NCBI GenBank assembly: GCA_046290815.1
Contig: JBKBUF010000014.1
Span: 55,422 to 119,421 of the forward strand
Length of the DNA: 64,000 nucleotides
From: JBKBUF01 sp046290815
GTDB taxonomy: Bacteria > Bacteroidota > Bacteroidia > Cytophagales > Cytophagaceae
Reading direction: 5' to 3'
Shown one piece after another: positions 26,832-36,347 of the stretch (the stretch's first letter is position 1; the number at the start of each line of letters is the position of its first letter). The position numbers were made by a program, and so were the translations under genes. Under the pieces are notes generated by a model that did no database searches, was not told where the DNA came from, and worked only from the letters and a program-made list of their open reading frames with translations.

Positions 26832-29800
26832 TCAAGAATTAAAAATAGACTTATAATGCAGTTGAAATTCAGAAAAAGCCTGGTCCAGCTCCTGAAGATC
26901 AACATTAATCTTATTGTAATTATAATCAGTTTTCAGGTTACTTTCCAGATGTTTTGCAAGTTTTTCCACTTTTTCGACACCCAACGTGCCTGCAGTTCCT
27001 TTTAAAGTATGCAAATTGCTTAAAATTTCATTAATATCGTGATTTTCAGAACATTTTTTACAAGCATCAATTTGCTCCAAAGCTTCCATCTCAAAATCAT
27101 GATAAATTTTCAGTAAAGTTTCATTGTTGGCAAAAGCTTTTAGTTTTTCAAGTACATTGAGATTTAAAATTCCTTCCGACGGATTAGTTTTTGCTTTCGA
27201 CTCCTCAGGATTTTTAATATCTGATTTAATCCATTCTTTTACTTTATTGATTAGATGTTCCGGCTTTATTGGTTTTGAAACATAATCATCCATGCCGCTA
27301 TTGATAAATTTGTCTTTGTCCTCTTTCATGGAATATGCAGTCATTGCAATAATCGGAGGTCGCTGATCCTTTAAAATCCGACTTATCTCCTGCGAGGCAG
27401 TAATACCATCCATTTGCGGCATCTGAATATCCATGAAGATTAAATCATATTTGTTTTGTTTTACTTTTTCAATGGCTGCAATTCCATTTTCTGCTGTATC
27501 TGTTTTGCAACCTGCCTTTTTTAATATTTCTGTGGCAACAAACTGATTGATCTGATTATCGTCAACCAACAAAATGTAAGGTTGCATATCTTTAAAGTTT
27601 CCAGCAAGAGGGGTGGTGGTAGCACCGGGTGATTTTAAAGCTGCAACTCTTTTACTTTCCTGTGCTTCAAATGTAAACCAGAATGTACTTCCCTGGCCCA
27701 GCACTGAGTTTACTCCAATCTGGCCATTCATCATCTTACACAATTCCTTGGATATGGCCAAACCTAATCCGGTACCTGCATAAGCTTTTGTGGAAGATGT
27801 ATCTAACTGATTAAAAGAAGTGAATAGTTTGTTGATGTTCTCATCACTTATCCCTATACCGGTATCACAAATCTCAACCTTCATTCTGTAGGTTGTTCCT
27901 TTTTTGTTATCCAGTAAGATTTTAATTTTTATGCTTCCATGGTCAGTGAATTTTATCGAATTGGAGGTGAGATTCGATAGTATTTGAAGCAATCTGATTT
28001 CATCTGCCAGAATATATTTCGGAACATCCTCATGTATTTCATAGCTGAAATCCAGATTCTTTGAAGCAGCTTGTTGATGAAAAAGCGAATATAGTTTTTC
28101 TATAGTTGATTCTAATGAAATTGAAGTTAGGCGCAACTGCATTTTGCCCGCTTCAATTTTTGACAAATCCAATATGTCATTCAGGATAGTAAGAAGGGTT
28201 TCTGATGATTTCTTTATGGTCTGAACATACTTCTTCTGCTCCTCATCGAGAATGGTCCCTGCAAGAAGATCTATCATACCTATGATACCGTTCATAGGTG
28301 TCCTGATCTCATGACTCATGTTGGCTAAAAAGCTTTCTTTAACTTTAAGAGAACGTTCAGCAATTTCTTTTGCTTTTACAAACTCTTCAGATGCCTGCTT
28401 TAAATATGTAATGTCTCTCGCTACTCCATCTACCGCAACCGGTTTTCCTTCTTTATTATAAATCAACCTGATATTGGAGATCGATTGAACAATTCTACCG
28501 TCTTTTAAAATGAGGTTGTTTTCATAGTTTTGAACTGTTCCTGTTTTTAACAACTGACGGATAAGATTACTTTGTTTTTTGGGACTTACATAAAAGTCTG
28601 TAACATGTTTTCCGATGATTTCTTCTTCTTTGAATCCGCTAAGTTCACAACCTGAAGGACTGACCATAGTAATTTTGCCTCTGACATCTGTCCGGTAATA
28701 GATGTCCTGAAATGACTCAAAGATATTCCTGAATTTTTCTTCACTTTCCTGTATTGCTAGTTCCCAGTTTTTCTTTTCAGTAATATCATGAGATATACCA
28801 GAAACTTCCTCTATACGTCCATCAGGTAAAAAAATAGGATTCAGATATGTTTCTCTCCAAATAACTTCACCGGACTCTTCGCCGCTTTTGGTTTCGAAAT
28901 GTTGAGGTTTACCTTCAAATGCTTCCATGTACCTTTCATTGACGAAATCATGATACTCTTTGTTTGCCAACATCATGATTGCAGGATTTTCATTTCCTGT
29001 AAAAATCTCGGGATGGATGCCGAATTTTTTCTTTATGGCCTCCGCATAATTGTGGTTGAAGCTGGTAAGTCCTCTTTGTCTGTTAACAGACCAGATGAGG
29101 TGTGAACTGCTTTCAAAAATAGAATTTAACCTTGCTGTCTGCTCGTGGATCTTATCTTCATTCCTCTTTCTTTCTATTACTAATGCAATCTGCCCCGAAA
29201 TGAAATCAAGAAGCTCAAGGTGCCTTATTTTAAATTTATTTCTGTCACTATGACTTTTTACTGCAATTACTCCTATGGTCCTGTTTTCAAGTCTGAGAGG
29301 CACTCCAATCCATATTTTAGGAATGGCACCATGGGGCTCAACTCTGTGCTCGTCTACTAAGGAAATGATGTCTTCTTCATAAAGAAAGGTAGGCCTCTCG
29401 TTGAATAGGGAGTATTCTGTCAGACCTTTCCCTACAGGCCTTTGCATGGTTGTTACCTTATCACCATGGTTTTCATCTATGTAATAAGGAAAGTTGAGAT
29501 AATTTTTTTCTTTGTCGTATAGTGCAACGTGAAAGTTATTTACAGCAACAAACTTTTTCAGTTCCTGGTGAATGTTGAAAAGCAAAGATTCCAGGTTATT
29601 GCTGTTAATGGCAAGGTTGGCAATTTTATAATATAAATTCTGTGCCCGTTCTGCTCTTATTTTTTCAGTAGTATCATGAAAAATGCCTCGAAAAGCTACT
29701 GGTGTATCTTTTTCGTATCTCACGTTCACACTACCGATCACATAAATACCTTTACCTGCTTTTGTTTTAAAAACGGTTTCAATTTTGTCTCCGGCTTTTC

Positions 29801-30497
29801 CTTCAAGAATTTTTTCAAGATGCTTCAATGTGGCATTCTGGTAGTCTTCATGAAGAATATCTTTAAGCTTAAGGTTTTTAATTTCTTTATCCGAATATCC
29901 TAATGTGTTTTTCCATGCATTGTTTACAAACAACACATCTCCGTCAAGACTGGAAACCTGTATTAAGTCATTGGCATTTTCAAATAGGTCCTGAAGTAAT
30001 TGATTGCTTTCACGAAGAGCTTTTATTACCCGCTTTTTCTCCGTAATGTCTTCCCCGAAGAGACTTATTCCTGCAGTCGATCCGTTGCTGTTAAGATGTC
30101 TTACAAGGTGAAATTTAACTGTCCGAAGGATGCCGTCCTTGGAAAGAATTTTTCTTTTGATATTATTGATGAAATTTTCTTTCTCACTGAATCTTGCAAA
30201 ATCGGTGTTTTCCTTGCCTTTATCTTTTACAATAATTTCATTCCAATCTTTACCTATAAGATTAGATTTTTTTTCACCAATAAAATCTTCAAATGCTTTA
30301 TTGCAATAGTAAATTTTTCCGTTTTGGTCCAGATTCAAGGCGAGAAGGCTCACTTTTTCAAGTGCTTTTTGAAATCTGAATTCAGGATTTGTTTCATCAT
30401 TGACAGAATATGATCTTTCCAGCTGGGCAATTCTATCCTTTAAGGCCTGAATTTCAGCGAGCAAGTCTTTCTTTTCTTTATTTTCCAAACTGTCCAT
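26832..30497 (-). CDS. Hybrid sensor histidine kinase: PAS-PAS-GAF-PAS-PAS-HisKA-HATPase-REC-HPt
   Basis: A 1221-residue cytoplasmic kinase with no membrane segment. Order, with approximate residues: coiled coil 5-30, PAS 40-155, PAS 165-285, GAF 290-445, PAS 455-575, PAS 585-700, dimerisation/phospho-acceptor domain with SHEIRTPMNG (H near 729), ATPase with NLTSNSIKF, DTGIGIS and GTGLGLA, receiver with MDIQMPQMDG (D near 1023), and a C-terminal HPt with HTLKGTAG (H near 1163). All phosphorelay residues are present, so a full His-Asp-His relay to the adjacent lone receiver is expected. Four PAS domains plus a GAF suggest sensing of internal small molecules or redox state. The ATG at 30497 is preferred over the preceding TTG. 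Confidence 0.93.
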   Translation of the reverse strand: MDSLENKEKKDLLAEIQALKDRIAQLERSYSVNDETNPEFRFQKALEKVSLLALNLDQNGKIYYCNKAFEDFIGEKKSNLIGKDWNEIIVKDKGKENTDFARFSEKENFINNIKRKILSKDGILRTVKFHLVRHLNSNGSTAGISLFGEDITEKKRVIKALRESNQLLQDLFENANDLIQVSSLDGDVLFVNNAWKNTLGYSDKEIKNLKLKDILHEDYQNATLKHLEKILEGKAGDKIETVFKTKAGKGIYVIGSVNVRYEKDTPVAFRGIFHDTTEKIRAERAQNLYYKIANLAINSNNLESLLFNIHQELKKFVAVNNFHVALYDKEKNYLNFPYYIDENHGDKVTTMQRPVGKGLTEYSLFNERPTFLYEEDIISLVDEHRVEPHGAIPKIWIGVPLRLENRTIGVIAVKSHSDRNKFKIRHLELLDFISGQIALVIERKRNEDKIHEQTARLNSIFESSSHLIWSVNRQRGLTSFNHNYAEAIKKKFGIHPEIFTGNENPAIMMLANKEYHDFVNERYMEAFEGKPQHFETKSGEESGEVIWRETYLNPIFLPDGRIEEVSGISHDITEKKNWELAIQESEEKFRNIFESFQDIYYRTDVRGKITMVSPSGCELSGFKEEEIIGKHVTDFYVSPKKQSNLIRQLLKTGTVQNYENNLILKDGRIVQSISNIRLIYNKEGKPVAVDGVARDITYLKQASEEFVKAKEIAERSLKVKESFLANMSHEIRTPMNGIIGMIDLLAGTILDEEQKKYVQTIKKSSETLLTILNDILDLSKIEAGKMQLRLTSISLESTIEKLYSLFHQQAASKNLDFSYEIHEDVPKYILADEIRLLQILSNLTSNSIKFTDHGSIKIKILLDNKKGTTYRMKVEICDTGIGISDENINKLFTSFNQLDTSSTKAYAGTGLGLAISKELCKMMNGQIGVNSVLGQGSTFWFTFEAQESKRVAALKSPGATTTPLAGNFKDMQPYILLVDDNQINQFVATEILKKAGCKTDTAENGIAAIEKVKQNKYDLIFMDIQMPQMDGITASQEISRILKDQRPPIIAMTAYSMKEDKDKFINSGMDDYVSKPIKPEHLINKVKEWIKSDIKNPEESKAKTNPSEGILNLNVLEKLKAFANNETLLKIYHDFEMEALEQIDACKKCSENHDINEILSNLHTLKGTAGTLGVEKVEKLAKHLESNLKTDYNYNKINVDLQELDQAFSEFQLHYKSIFNS

Positions 30498-30525
30498 CAA
30501 TGAGTTAACGATAAAGCGGTTAAAA

Positions 30526-30533
30526 CAAATATA
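30526..30533 (-). promoter_or_regulatory. -7 box upstream of the hybrid kinase
   Basis: TATATTTG on the minus strand matches TAnnTTTG and lies 29 bases upstream of the kinase ATG. No clear -33 element. Confidence 0.4.
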
Positions 30534-30636
30534 CTCATTTTATAAAGGAATTAACAGGTTTATATTTTAAAAGGGTTGAAAAAATCAATGTATAAGGAAT
30601 AATGTCTTTTTGTGAAAAATCACCAATTTTACAAGA

Positions 30637-31722
30637 ATGAAGAGAATCCTTTTTACAGTTACCAACGATCTTACCTATGACCAGAGAATGCACAGGATAT
30701 GTTCCACCTTGTCTGAAGCGGGTTTTCAGGTTACTTTAATAGGAAGAAAGAGGAGATCTTCCGTTCCTTTAACAGACAAAAGCTATTTGCAAAAACGGCT
30801 GGCCTGTATTTTTCAGAAGGGTAAACTTTTTTACCTGGAATTTAATATCAGATTATTATTTCATTTGCTATTTAAAAAAGCTGATATTATGTGTGCAATT
30901 GATCTTGATACCATTATTCCGGTTTACATCGTGACTAAAATCAGAAGGACAGTAATGGTCTATGATGCTCATGAATTGTTTACCGAGGTGCCGGAAGTAA
31001 TCAGACGACCTGCCGTAAGAAGGATATGGCTTCAGGTAGAGAAAATAATCGTGCCAAAATTAAAATATGCTTATACCGTCAGTGAAAACCTCCAACGGAT
31101 TTTTTCTGAAAGATACAGTGTCAGATTCGGATTAATACGCAATGTTCCTGTTAGAAAAAATTATGTTGTAAATAATGAAAAAGCAGAGCGATACATAATT
31201 TACTCAGGGGCGGTTAATGAGGGAAGAGGTATTGAGTATCTGCTGGATGTGATGGCTGAAACAGACTGCAGGCTGGTGATTGCAGGTGATGGAGATATTC
31301 TGGAAAATATGAAAGCCCTTGCAAGAGAAAAAGGTATTGAAGATAAAGTTGAATTTAGAGGTTACGTTCAGCCCGGGGATCTTCAAAAGTTAATTTCAGA
31401 AGCATACATTGGAGTAAATTTGTTGGAGAATAAGGGCCTGAGTTATTATTATTCACTCGCAAATAAATTTTTCGATTATATCCAGGCAGGAATCCCTCAA
31501 TTGACTGTGGATTTTCCTGAATATGCTGCTATCAACAAAAGGTATCAGGTAGCTCATCTTGTACCTATGAAAATCGAAGAAATTAAAAACGGGCTAAGGA
31601 AGTTGCTTGATGATAGAGATTATTATGACCACCTGGTTCGAAACTGTAAAGCAGCTGCAGAAGAATATAACTGGGAAAGGGAGAAAATTACTTTGGTGAA
31701 TTTTTACAAACAGATTGAATAA
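30637..31722 (+). CDS. Glycosyltransferase, GT4-like
   Basis: A 361-residue GT-B-fold glycosyltransferase. The N-terminus (VTNDLTYDQRMHRICSTL) is common in Bacteroidota family 4 enzymes, and the C-terminal half has IYSGAVNEGRGIEYLL, VIAGDGD, FRGYVQPGDL and a late glutamate-bearing LANKFFDYIQAGIP nucleotide-sugar block. Cytosolic, probably acting on a surface glycan or lipid-linked sugar. It is divergent from the hybrid kinase and overlaps the start of miaA by 8 bases. Confidence 0.87.
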   Translation: MKRILFTVTNDLTYDQRMHRICSTLSEAGFQVTLIGRKRRSSVPLTDKSYLQKRLACIFQKGKLFYLEFNIRLLFHLLFKKADIMCAIDLDTIIPVYIVTKIRRTVMVYDAHELFTEVPEVIRRPAVRRIWLQVEKIIVPKLKYAYTVSENLQRIFSERYSVRFGLIRNVPVRKNYVVNNEKAERYIIYSGAVNEGRGIEYLLDVMAETDCRLVIAGDGDILENMKALAREKGIEDKVEFRGYVQPGDLQKLISEAYIGVNLLENKGLSYYYSLANKFFDYIQAGIPQLTVDFPEYAAINKRYQVAHLVPMKIEEIKNGLRKLLDDRDYYDHLVRNCKAAAEEYNWEREKITLVNFYKQIE

Positions 31723-32635
31723 CAATATTAAATATCTGATTACACTTGCAGGTCCTACTGCTGTAGGCAAAACCATGCTGTCTATTAACCTTGCTCAGCA
31801 TTTTAATACAGTTATTGTAAATGCCGATAGCCGACAGGTCTATAGAGAAATGAAAATTGGTACTGCAAGACCGGATGACAAAGAAATAACTATGGCTCCT
31901 CATTATTTCTTTGGCACACATTCTATTGAAGATTACCTGAGTGCAGGCATATTCAGTGAACAGGTAAATAAATTGTTTGAAGATCTGTTTCGAACTTATG
32001 ATCTGATAATTTTCACCGGCGGTTCAGGATTATATATCAAAGGTGCCATTGAAGGATTTGATGAAATTCCGGAAGTTGAATCAACTATAAGAGAGAGATT
32101 GAATTCCAGATATGCAGAAGAAGGTTTGGAACGTTTGGTGCAAGAGTTGAAAGTATTGGATCCGGAATATTATGCACAGGTTGATAAAAACAATCCGCAA
32201 AGGGTTATCAGAGCATTAGAAGTATGTTTAGGTACTGGTAAAAAATATTCCGGTTACAGAAAAAGTGTAAAGAGAGAAAAGCCTTATACAAATATTAAAA
32301 TTGCTTTAGAAAGGGACAGGACAGAATTATTCGATCGGATAAACAGGAGGGTAGATGAAATGATGAGTTCCGGACTTCTGGAAGAAGTTAAAACCATATT
32401 TAACCTCCGTCATTTACCTGCACTGCAAACAGTAGGTTATCAGGAGTTATTTGACTTTTTAGAGGGCAATTGTAGTTTAGAAAATGCGGTGGAAATGATT
32501 AAGCAAAACACCAGAAAATTTGCTAAGAGGCAAATGACTTGGTTTAAAAAGGACAAAGAGTTTACCTGGTTTCATCCCAACCAGACAAATGAAATAATTG
32601 AATTTATTGAAACAGAAACAAGAAAGACGACCTAG
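31715..32635 (+). CDS. miaA: tRNA dimethylallyltransferase
   Basis: A 306-residue MiaA that transfers dimethylallyl to A37 of tRNAs reading UNN codons. Visible motifs: P-loop LAGPTAVGKT, ADSRQVYREMKIGTARP, the FTGGSGLYIKG block, and C-terminal TRKFAKRQMTWFK. No ATG precedes the P-loop, so the start is a TTG at 31715 that overlaps the glycosyltransferase stop. Expression probably depends on read-through from that gene. The final codons (ETRKTT) lie in the stem of the terminator that follows. Confidence 0.95.
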   Translation: MNNNIKYLITLAGPTAVGKTMLSINLAQHFNTVIVNADSRQVYREMKIGTARPDDKEITMAPHYFFGTHSIEDYLSAGIFSEQVNKLFEDLFRTYDLIIFTGGSGLYIKGAIEGFDEIPEVESTIRERLNSRYAEEGLERLVQELKVLDPEYYAQVDKNNPQRVIRALEVCLGTGKKYSGYRKSVKREKPYTNIKIALERDRTELFDRINRRVDEMMSSGLLEEVKTIFNLRHLPALQTVGYQELFDFLEGNCSLENAVEMIKQNTRKFAKRQMTWFKKDKEFTWFHPNQTNEIIEFIETETRKTT

Positions 32636-32650
32636 GCCGTCTTTCTTTAT
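32620..32650 (+). terminator. Terminator overlapping the 3' end of miaA
   Basis: The perfect 10-bp stem AAGAAAGACG/CGTCTTTCTT encloses loop ACCTAGGC, which contains the miaA TAG stop. It is nearly symmetrical and may also serve the convergent pfkA transcript. Confidence 0.75.
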
Positions 32651-32656
32651 TTCATT

Positions 32657-32684
32657 CTTAATTCTTAACTCTTAATTCTTAATT
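32657..32684 (-). repeat. Four heptamers of AATTAAG (minus strand) after pfkA
   Basis: Read on the pfkA strand, four 7-base units (three AATTAAG, one AGTTAAG) start at the pfkA stop codon. A 20-base stretch at 32648-32667 is shared exactly, in sense orientation, with the sequence just after ffh. Confidence 0.85.
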
Positions 32685-33678
32685 ACTTCGATCCGTCTGC
32701 GTATTTTCTACCGTTCAGGATTTCAATGATTCTAATAAGATCCCTGTTGATAGGTTTCTTTTTAGTGATAGTATCTTTAAACGGTGTATAGCACAAGGTC
32801 CTGTTGATAATACCAGCCATTACATTAGTTTTTCCTTTAATTAGCCCCTCAACAGCACCTAGTCCAAGACGACTTGCCAGTACCCTATCTGCTGCAGTAG
32901 GAGCTCCACCTCTTTGAACGTGACCAAGAGTAGTCACCTTAGCATCCAGTTCCGGAAGTTCTTTTTTAACTTTATCTGCTATATTTTGAGCTCTCCCGAT
33001 TTCGTGTCCTTCTGCCACTATAATGATGTGAGAAGCTTTTGACTGACTGGTTCCGTGTTTTAATTTGGAGATAACCTCCTTGAAGGAATTCTTATTTTCA
33101 GGCATTACCGCCATTTCGGCTCCACCTGAAATGGCAGACCTTACTGCAATGTAACCTGTGTCTCTTCCCATTACTTCAATAAAAAAGATTCTTTCATGGG
33201 CATCTGCCGTATCACGTATTCTGTCAATAGCTGCCAATGCAGTATTTACAGCTGTATCATAACCTATGGTAAAATCTGTTCCGTAAAGGTCGTTATCTAT
33301 TGTACCCGGGCAACCTACACAAGGAATTTTGTATTCATTATAAAAAATCTCCGCCCCGGTGAATGTTCCGTTTCCTCCGATGGCCACCAGACCATCTATA
33401 CCAAATTTTTTAATGTTCTCGTATGCTTTTTTTCTACCTTCTTTCGTTCTGAAATCCTCACTTCTTGCTGATTTTAAGATAGTTCCACCTCTTTGAATGA
33501 TGTTACTGACGGAGCGGTCATCCATTTCGATGAAATTTCCATGGATCATACCATCATATCCTTTTAAGATCCCATAAACTTCTAATCCGAAATAATGAGC
33601 AGATCTGACTACTGCTCTTATACAGGCGTTCATTCCGGGAGCATCACCTCCGGAAGTGAAAACGGCGATTCTCTTCAT
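32683..33678 (-). CDS. pfkA: 6-phosphofructokinase
   Basis: A 331-residue PfkA of glycolysis, phosphorylating fructose 6-phosphate. It has the opening TSGGDAPGMNACIRA, the GGTILKSARS block, PGTIDNDLYGTD (catalytic Asp in the second DND position), and VMGRDTGY. The ATP-site motif that usually reads GGDGT reads GGNGT here, so the position equivalent to the Mg-binding Asp103 of E. coli PfkA is Asn. The gene is convergent with miaA and its stop touches a heptamer array. Standing alone on its strand, it appears to be monocistronic. Confidence 0.95.
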   Translation of the reverse strand: MKRIAVFTSGGDAPGMNACIRAVVRSAHYFGLEVYGILKGYDGMIHGNFIEMDDRSVSNIIQRGGTILKSARSEDFRTKEGRKKAYENIKKFGIDGLVAIGGNGTFTGAEIFYNEYKIPCVGCPGTIDNDLYGTDFTIGYDTAVNTALAAIDRIRDTADAHERIFFIEVMGRDTGYIAVRSAISGGAEMAVMPENKNSFKEVISKLKHGTSQSKASHIIIVAEGHEIGRAQNIADKVKKELPELDAKVTTLGHVQRGGAPTAADRVLASRLGLGAVEGLIKGKTNVMAGIINRTLCYTPFKDTITKKKPINRDLIRIIEILNGRKYADGSK

Positions 33679-33835
33679 ACTTGTTCTTTCCTCAATTTGA
33701 GGCCAATTTTAAGAAAAAATTTTATGTTTTTAAAATTCTTGTAATTTTCTAATGATAAAACCTTCCAATCTAACATTTATTTCAACCAAACCCGTCAAAA
33801 TTTAAGTCTAAATTTCTTTACAGACTCCTTGCTTA

Positions 33836-35326
33836 TTACCGGTTTTTCCTTTTAGAAAAAAGAAGGCCGGTAACTATTTTATTCAGGTCCTCGCTGATTT
33901 TAAAATATAATACAGGTAAAAGGAAAAGAAGGAATACAAGTATGGATTTTATTATAATATCAATTATTGGGTTATTGGTCAAAGGTATGAACTGTAAAAT
34001 AAAATATGTTAAAGCAGCAATAAATACAACAATAAGATTTTTGCCTGTGAAGGGTTGAAGCTTAAATTTTAGGAGTATAAATACGAATTTTATAATATTA
34101 AATACCGCAAATGCTCCCATAGTTGCCAGAGCAGCACCGGTTATACCCATAGAAGGAATTAAAATCAGATTTAATATTACCGCCACAGCTATTACAATCA
34201 GAATAATAATAAAGCCTTTTTTATAGTAACTAGAGTAGTTAATTATTTCTCCATTATTTCCTGTCGAAAGGTCTATTAATTTTGAGGCTCCTAAAATTAA
34301 TAATGCATATTTACCCAGGCTGTAAACTTCTGATTTAGGTATCATTCCGAAGATTTCATTTATGTTTACAGCAAGTAAAAGGAATATAAAACCACCTGCG
34401 ATCAGTTGATTCAGACATAATTTATGGTAGAGCGATTTTATGGTTTCCATGTCATTATCTCTAAATGCAGTGGATAACAAAGGATTGGTTACCTGTCCAA
34501 GTGCTCTTTTAGGAATTTCCACCAGAGAAGCCATATAAAGAGCCAAAGCATAGATACCCGCTGCCGACAAATCCTTGGTGATGTATACAATCATGATGGT
34601 GTCTAACTTAAGTATAAATGACGAAGCAGTACCCAGAAGGAACCCGAAAATGGTAAATGAAAAAATAGGTTTTAACATCTCCTTTTCGATGAGGGGGAAA
34701 GATATACTTAATTTCAATTGTCCAATCAGGCGAAGATAGATTATTATGAATAGTAGATTCAGCCCATAGCTTCCGGCAAACAAATACCAGAATAATTCTA
34801 AACTAATAAAATCAAATACATAAAGAAATATTAAAACTGTGGAACATAATCTTAAAATCACATCCCTTAGTATGGTTGCCACAACAGGATTAAAGAATGC
34901 AGAATAAATTTCCAGAATGGCAGTGTACAGCATAAAAGCTGTTATTGGAAAAATCAGGAAGTAAAAATCATATATTAGTGGAGAAGTTTTTTCATATTGT
35001 AAGAAAAGCTGTTCTCTGAAAGCCAGGGTAAGTCCGGAAATTAGCAGGAATCCCACCAGAGGAATTATAAAAATGAAGGCCAGGAATCTTTTGACTGCTT
35101 CCGGTTTTTCTCTGTAAAAGGGAAAGAATTTATTAACAGCACCGGTGAATCCAAATAGGCTGAATTGAGCAAGAACAGCACTGAATTCCATTAAAACCGA
35201 CCTTAAACCTAAATCCTCAGGAGCAAAAAATTTAGGGAATAGTATGGCAACATTAAGATAACCCAGGAATACCCCGATATATGAGATAATGGTATTGTTT
35301 AATCCCGCCTGCCTGGTTTTAGTCAT
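33836..35326 (-). CDS. Wzx-like polysaccharide flippase (MOP superfamily)
   Basis: A 496-residue inner membrane protein with 12 to 14 predicted helices. The N-terminus (NNTIISYIGVFLGYLNVAILFP) and overall pattern fit the oligosaccharide flippases of the MATE/MOP group. Likely moves lipid-linked sugar repeats across the inner membrane. It is divergent, by 143 bases, from the GT2 gene that opens the pseudaminic acid region, so it is a good candidate exporter for that glycan. That link is inference. Confidence 0.85.
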   Translation of the reverse strand: MTKTRQAGLNNTIISYIGVFLGYLNVAILFPKFFAPEDLGLRSVLMEFSAVLAQFSLFGFTGAVNKFFPFYREKPEAVKRFLAFIFIIPLVGFLLISGLTLAFREQLFLQYEKTSPLIYDFYFLIFPITAFMLYTAILEIYSAFFNPVVATILRDVILRLCSTVLIFLYVFDFISLELFWYLFAGSYGLNLLFIIIYLRLIGQLKLSISFPLIEKEMLKPIFSFTIFGFLLGTASSFILKLDTIMIVYITKDLSAAGIYALALYMASLVEIPKRALGQVTNPLLSTAFRDNDMETIKSLYHKLCLNQLIAGGFIFLLLAVNINEIFGMIPKSEVYSLGKYALLILGASKLIDLSTGNNGEIINYSSYYKKGFIIILIVIAVAVILNLILIPSMGITGAALATMGAFAVFNIIKFVFILLKFKLQPFTGKNLIVVFIAALTYFILQFIPLTNNPIIDIIIKSILVFLLFLLPVLYFKISEDLNKIVTGLLFSKRKNR

Positions 35327-35427
35327 TATAGATTTGCTATAGATTTAATAATCAGTGTATTGATAAGGTAATAGTAATTATTAAATCATTTTGTCAAATT
35401 TAAACTTTAAATAAACATACTAAAGCC

Positions 35428-35435
35428 TAAATTTG
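35428..35435 (+). promoter_or_regulatory. -7 box before the GT2 gene
   Basis: TAAATTTG matches TAnnTTTG and lies 34 bases before the ATG at 35470. The next gene block (pseB) has the same box in a similar setting. Confidence 0.45.
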
Positions 35436-35469
35436 AAAATTATCCAAAAGCAGGTGCTAATCTTTCCAA

Positions 35470-36264
35470 ATGATGAATTCGGAATTAAACAATATAAGTA
35501 CTGGTAAAGCTCCGAAAATCACAGTCATAACTGTTGTCTATAATAGCAGGCAATTGTTGAGAAATACTATATTAAGTGTTTTGAACCAGACGTTTAAAGA
35601 ATGGGAATATGTAATTATCGATGGAGGTTCAAATGACGGGACAATTGATATTATAAAAGATTATTCCAGGTTCCTGGCTTTTTGGGTAAGTGAAAAAGAC
35701 AAAGGCATATATGATGCCATGAACAAAGGACTCAAAGCGGCCAGAGGGGAATATGTACTTTTTTTAAATTCCGGTGATTTGCTTGCAGATGAAAGAGTGC
35801 TTGAGGGTGTTTTTAGCAATAATATCGAGGAGGATTGCTATTATGGTGAAACCCTCTTGATAGAAGAATCAGGCAAAATTCTTGGTACAAGATCTGACTT
35901 AACTACAAGGAAATTGCCAACAGTTTTAACCTGGAAGGATATGATCAATGGCATGGTTGTTTCTCATCAATCGATCATCTTTAGAAGGGAAATAGTAAAG
36001 GAATATAACCTGAATTTTCGTTGCAGCGCGGATATTGATTGGGTAATAAGGGGTTTAAAAAGTTCAGCCAATATATTAAATACAGGTATTCCTATTTCGA
36101 AATATCTAGTAGGAGGCTTTTCCATAAAGAATCAGAAGGTCTGCCTGAAGGAAAGATGGAAAATTTATGTAATGCACTATGGTATTATCAGAACCATTTA
36201 TGCGCATTTAATCCTTTTAATTAAGAATATTGGCTTTACTCTTAAGGGGAAAACAAATTATTAA
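35470..36264 (+). CDS. Glycosyltransferase family 2
   Basis: A 264-residue GT-A enzyme. Motifs: TVVYNSRQLL at the nucleotide site, VIIDGGSNDGT, KGIYDAMNKGL, the metal-binding region FLNSGD, and RCSADIDWV in the acceptor half. Length is normal for small GT2 enzymes of polysaccharide clusters. ATG at 35470 or 35473. It lies 83 bases before pseB with an intervening -7 box, so it may be a separate unit. Confidence 0.87.
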   Translation: MMNSELNNISTGKAPKITVITVVYNSRQLLRNTILSVLNQTFKEWEYVIIDGGSNDGTIDIIKDYSRFLAFWVSEKDKGIYDAMNKGLKAARGEYVLFLNSGDLLADERVLEGVFSNNIEEDCYYGETLLIEESGKILGTRSDLTTRKLPTVLTWKDMINGMVVSHQSIIFRREIVKEYNLNFRCSADIDWVIRGLKSSANILNTGIPISKYLVGGFSIKNQKVCLKERWKIYVMHYGIIRTIYAHLILLIKNIGFTLKGKTNY

Positions 36265-36309
36265 TTAACTTATTTGACTGATATAAACTGGTTTTTAAAC
36301 CATATTTTC

Positions 36310-36317
36310 TAAATTTG
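36310..36317 (+). promoter_or_regulatory. -7 box before the pse operon
   Basis: TAAATTTG lies 31 bases before the pseB ATG. Only this element is clear. From here the genes up to 42914 are closely packed, so it may drive the entire pathway. Confidence 0.45.
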
Positions 36318-36347
36318 AAATTCAATTTTTAAACCTGGCAGAAATAA

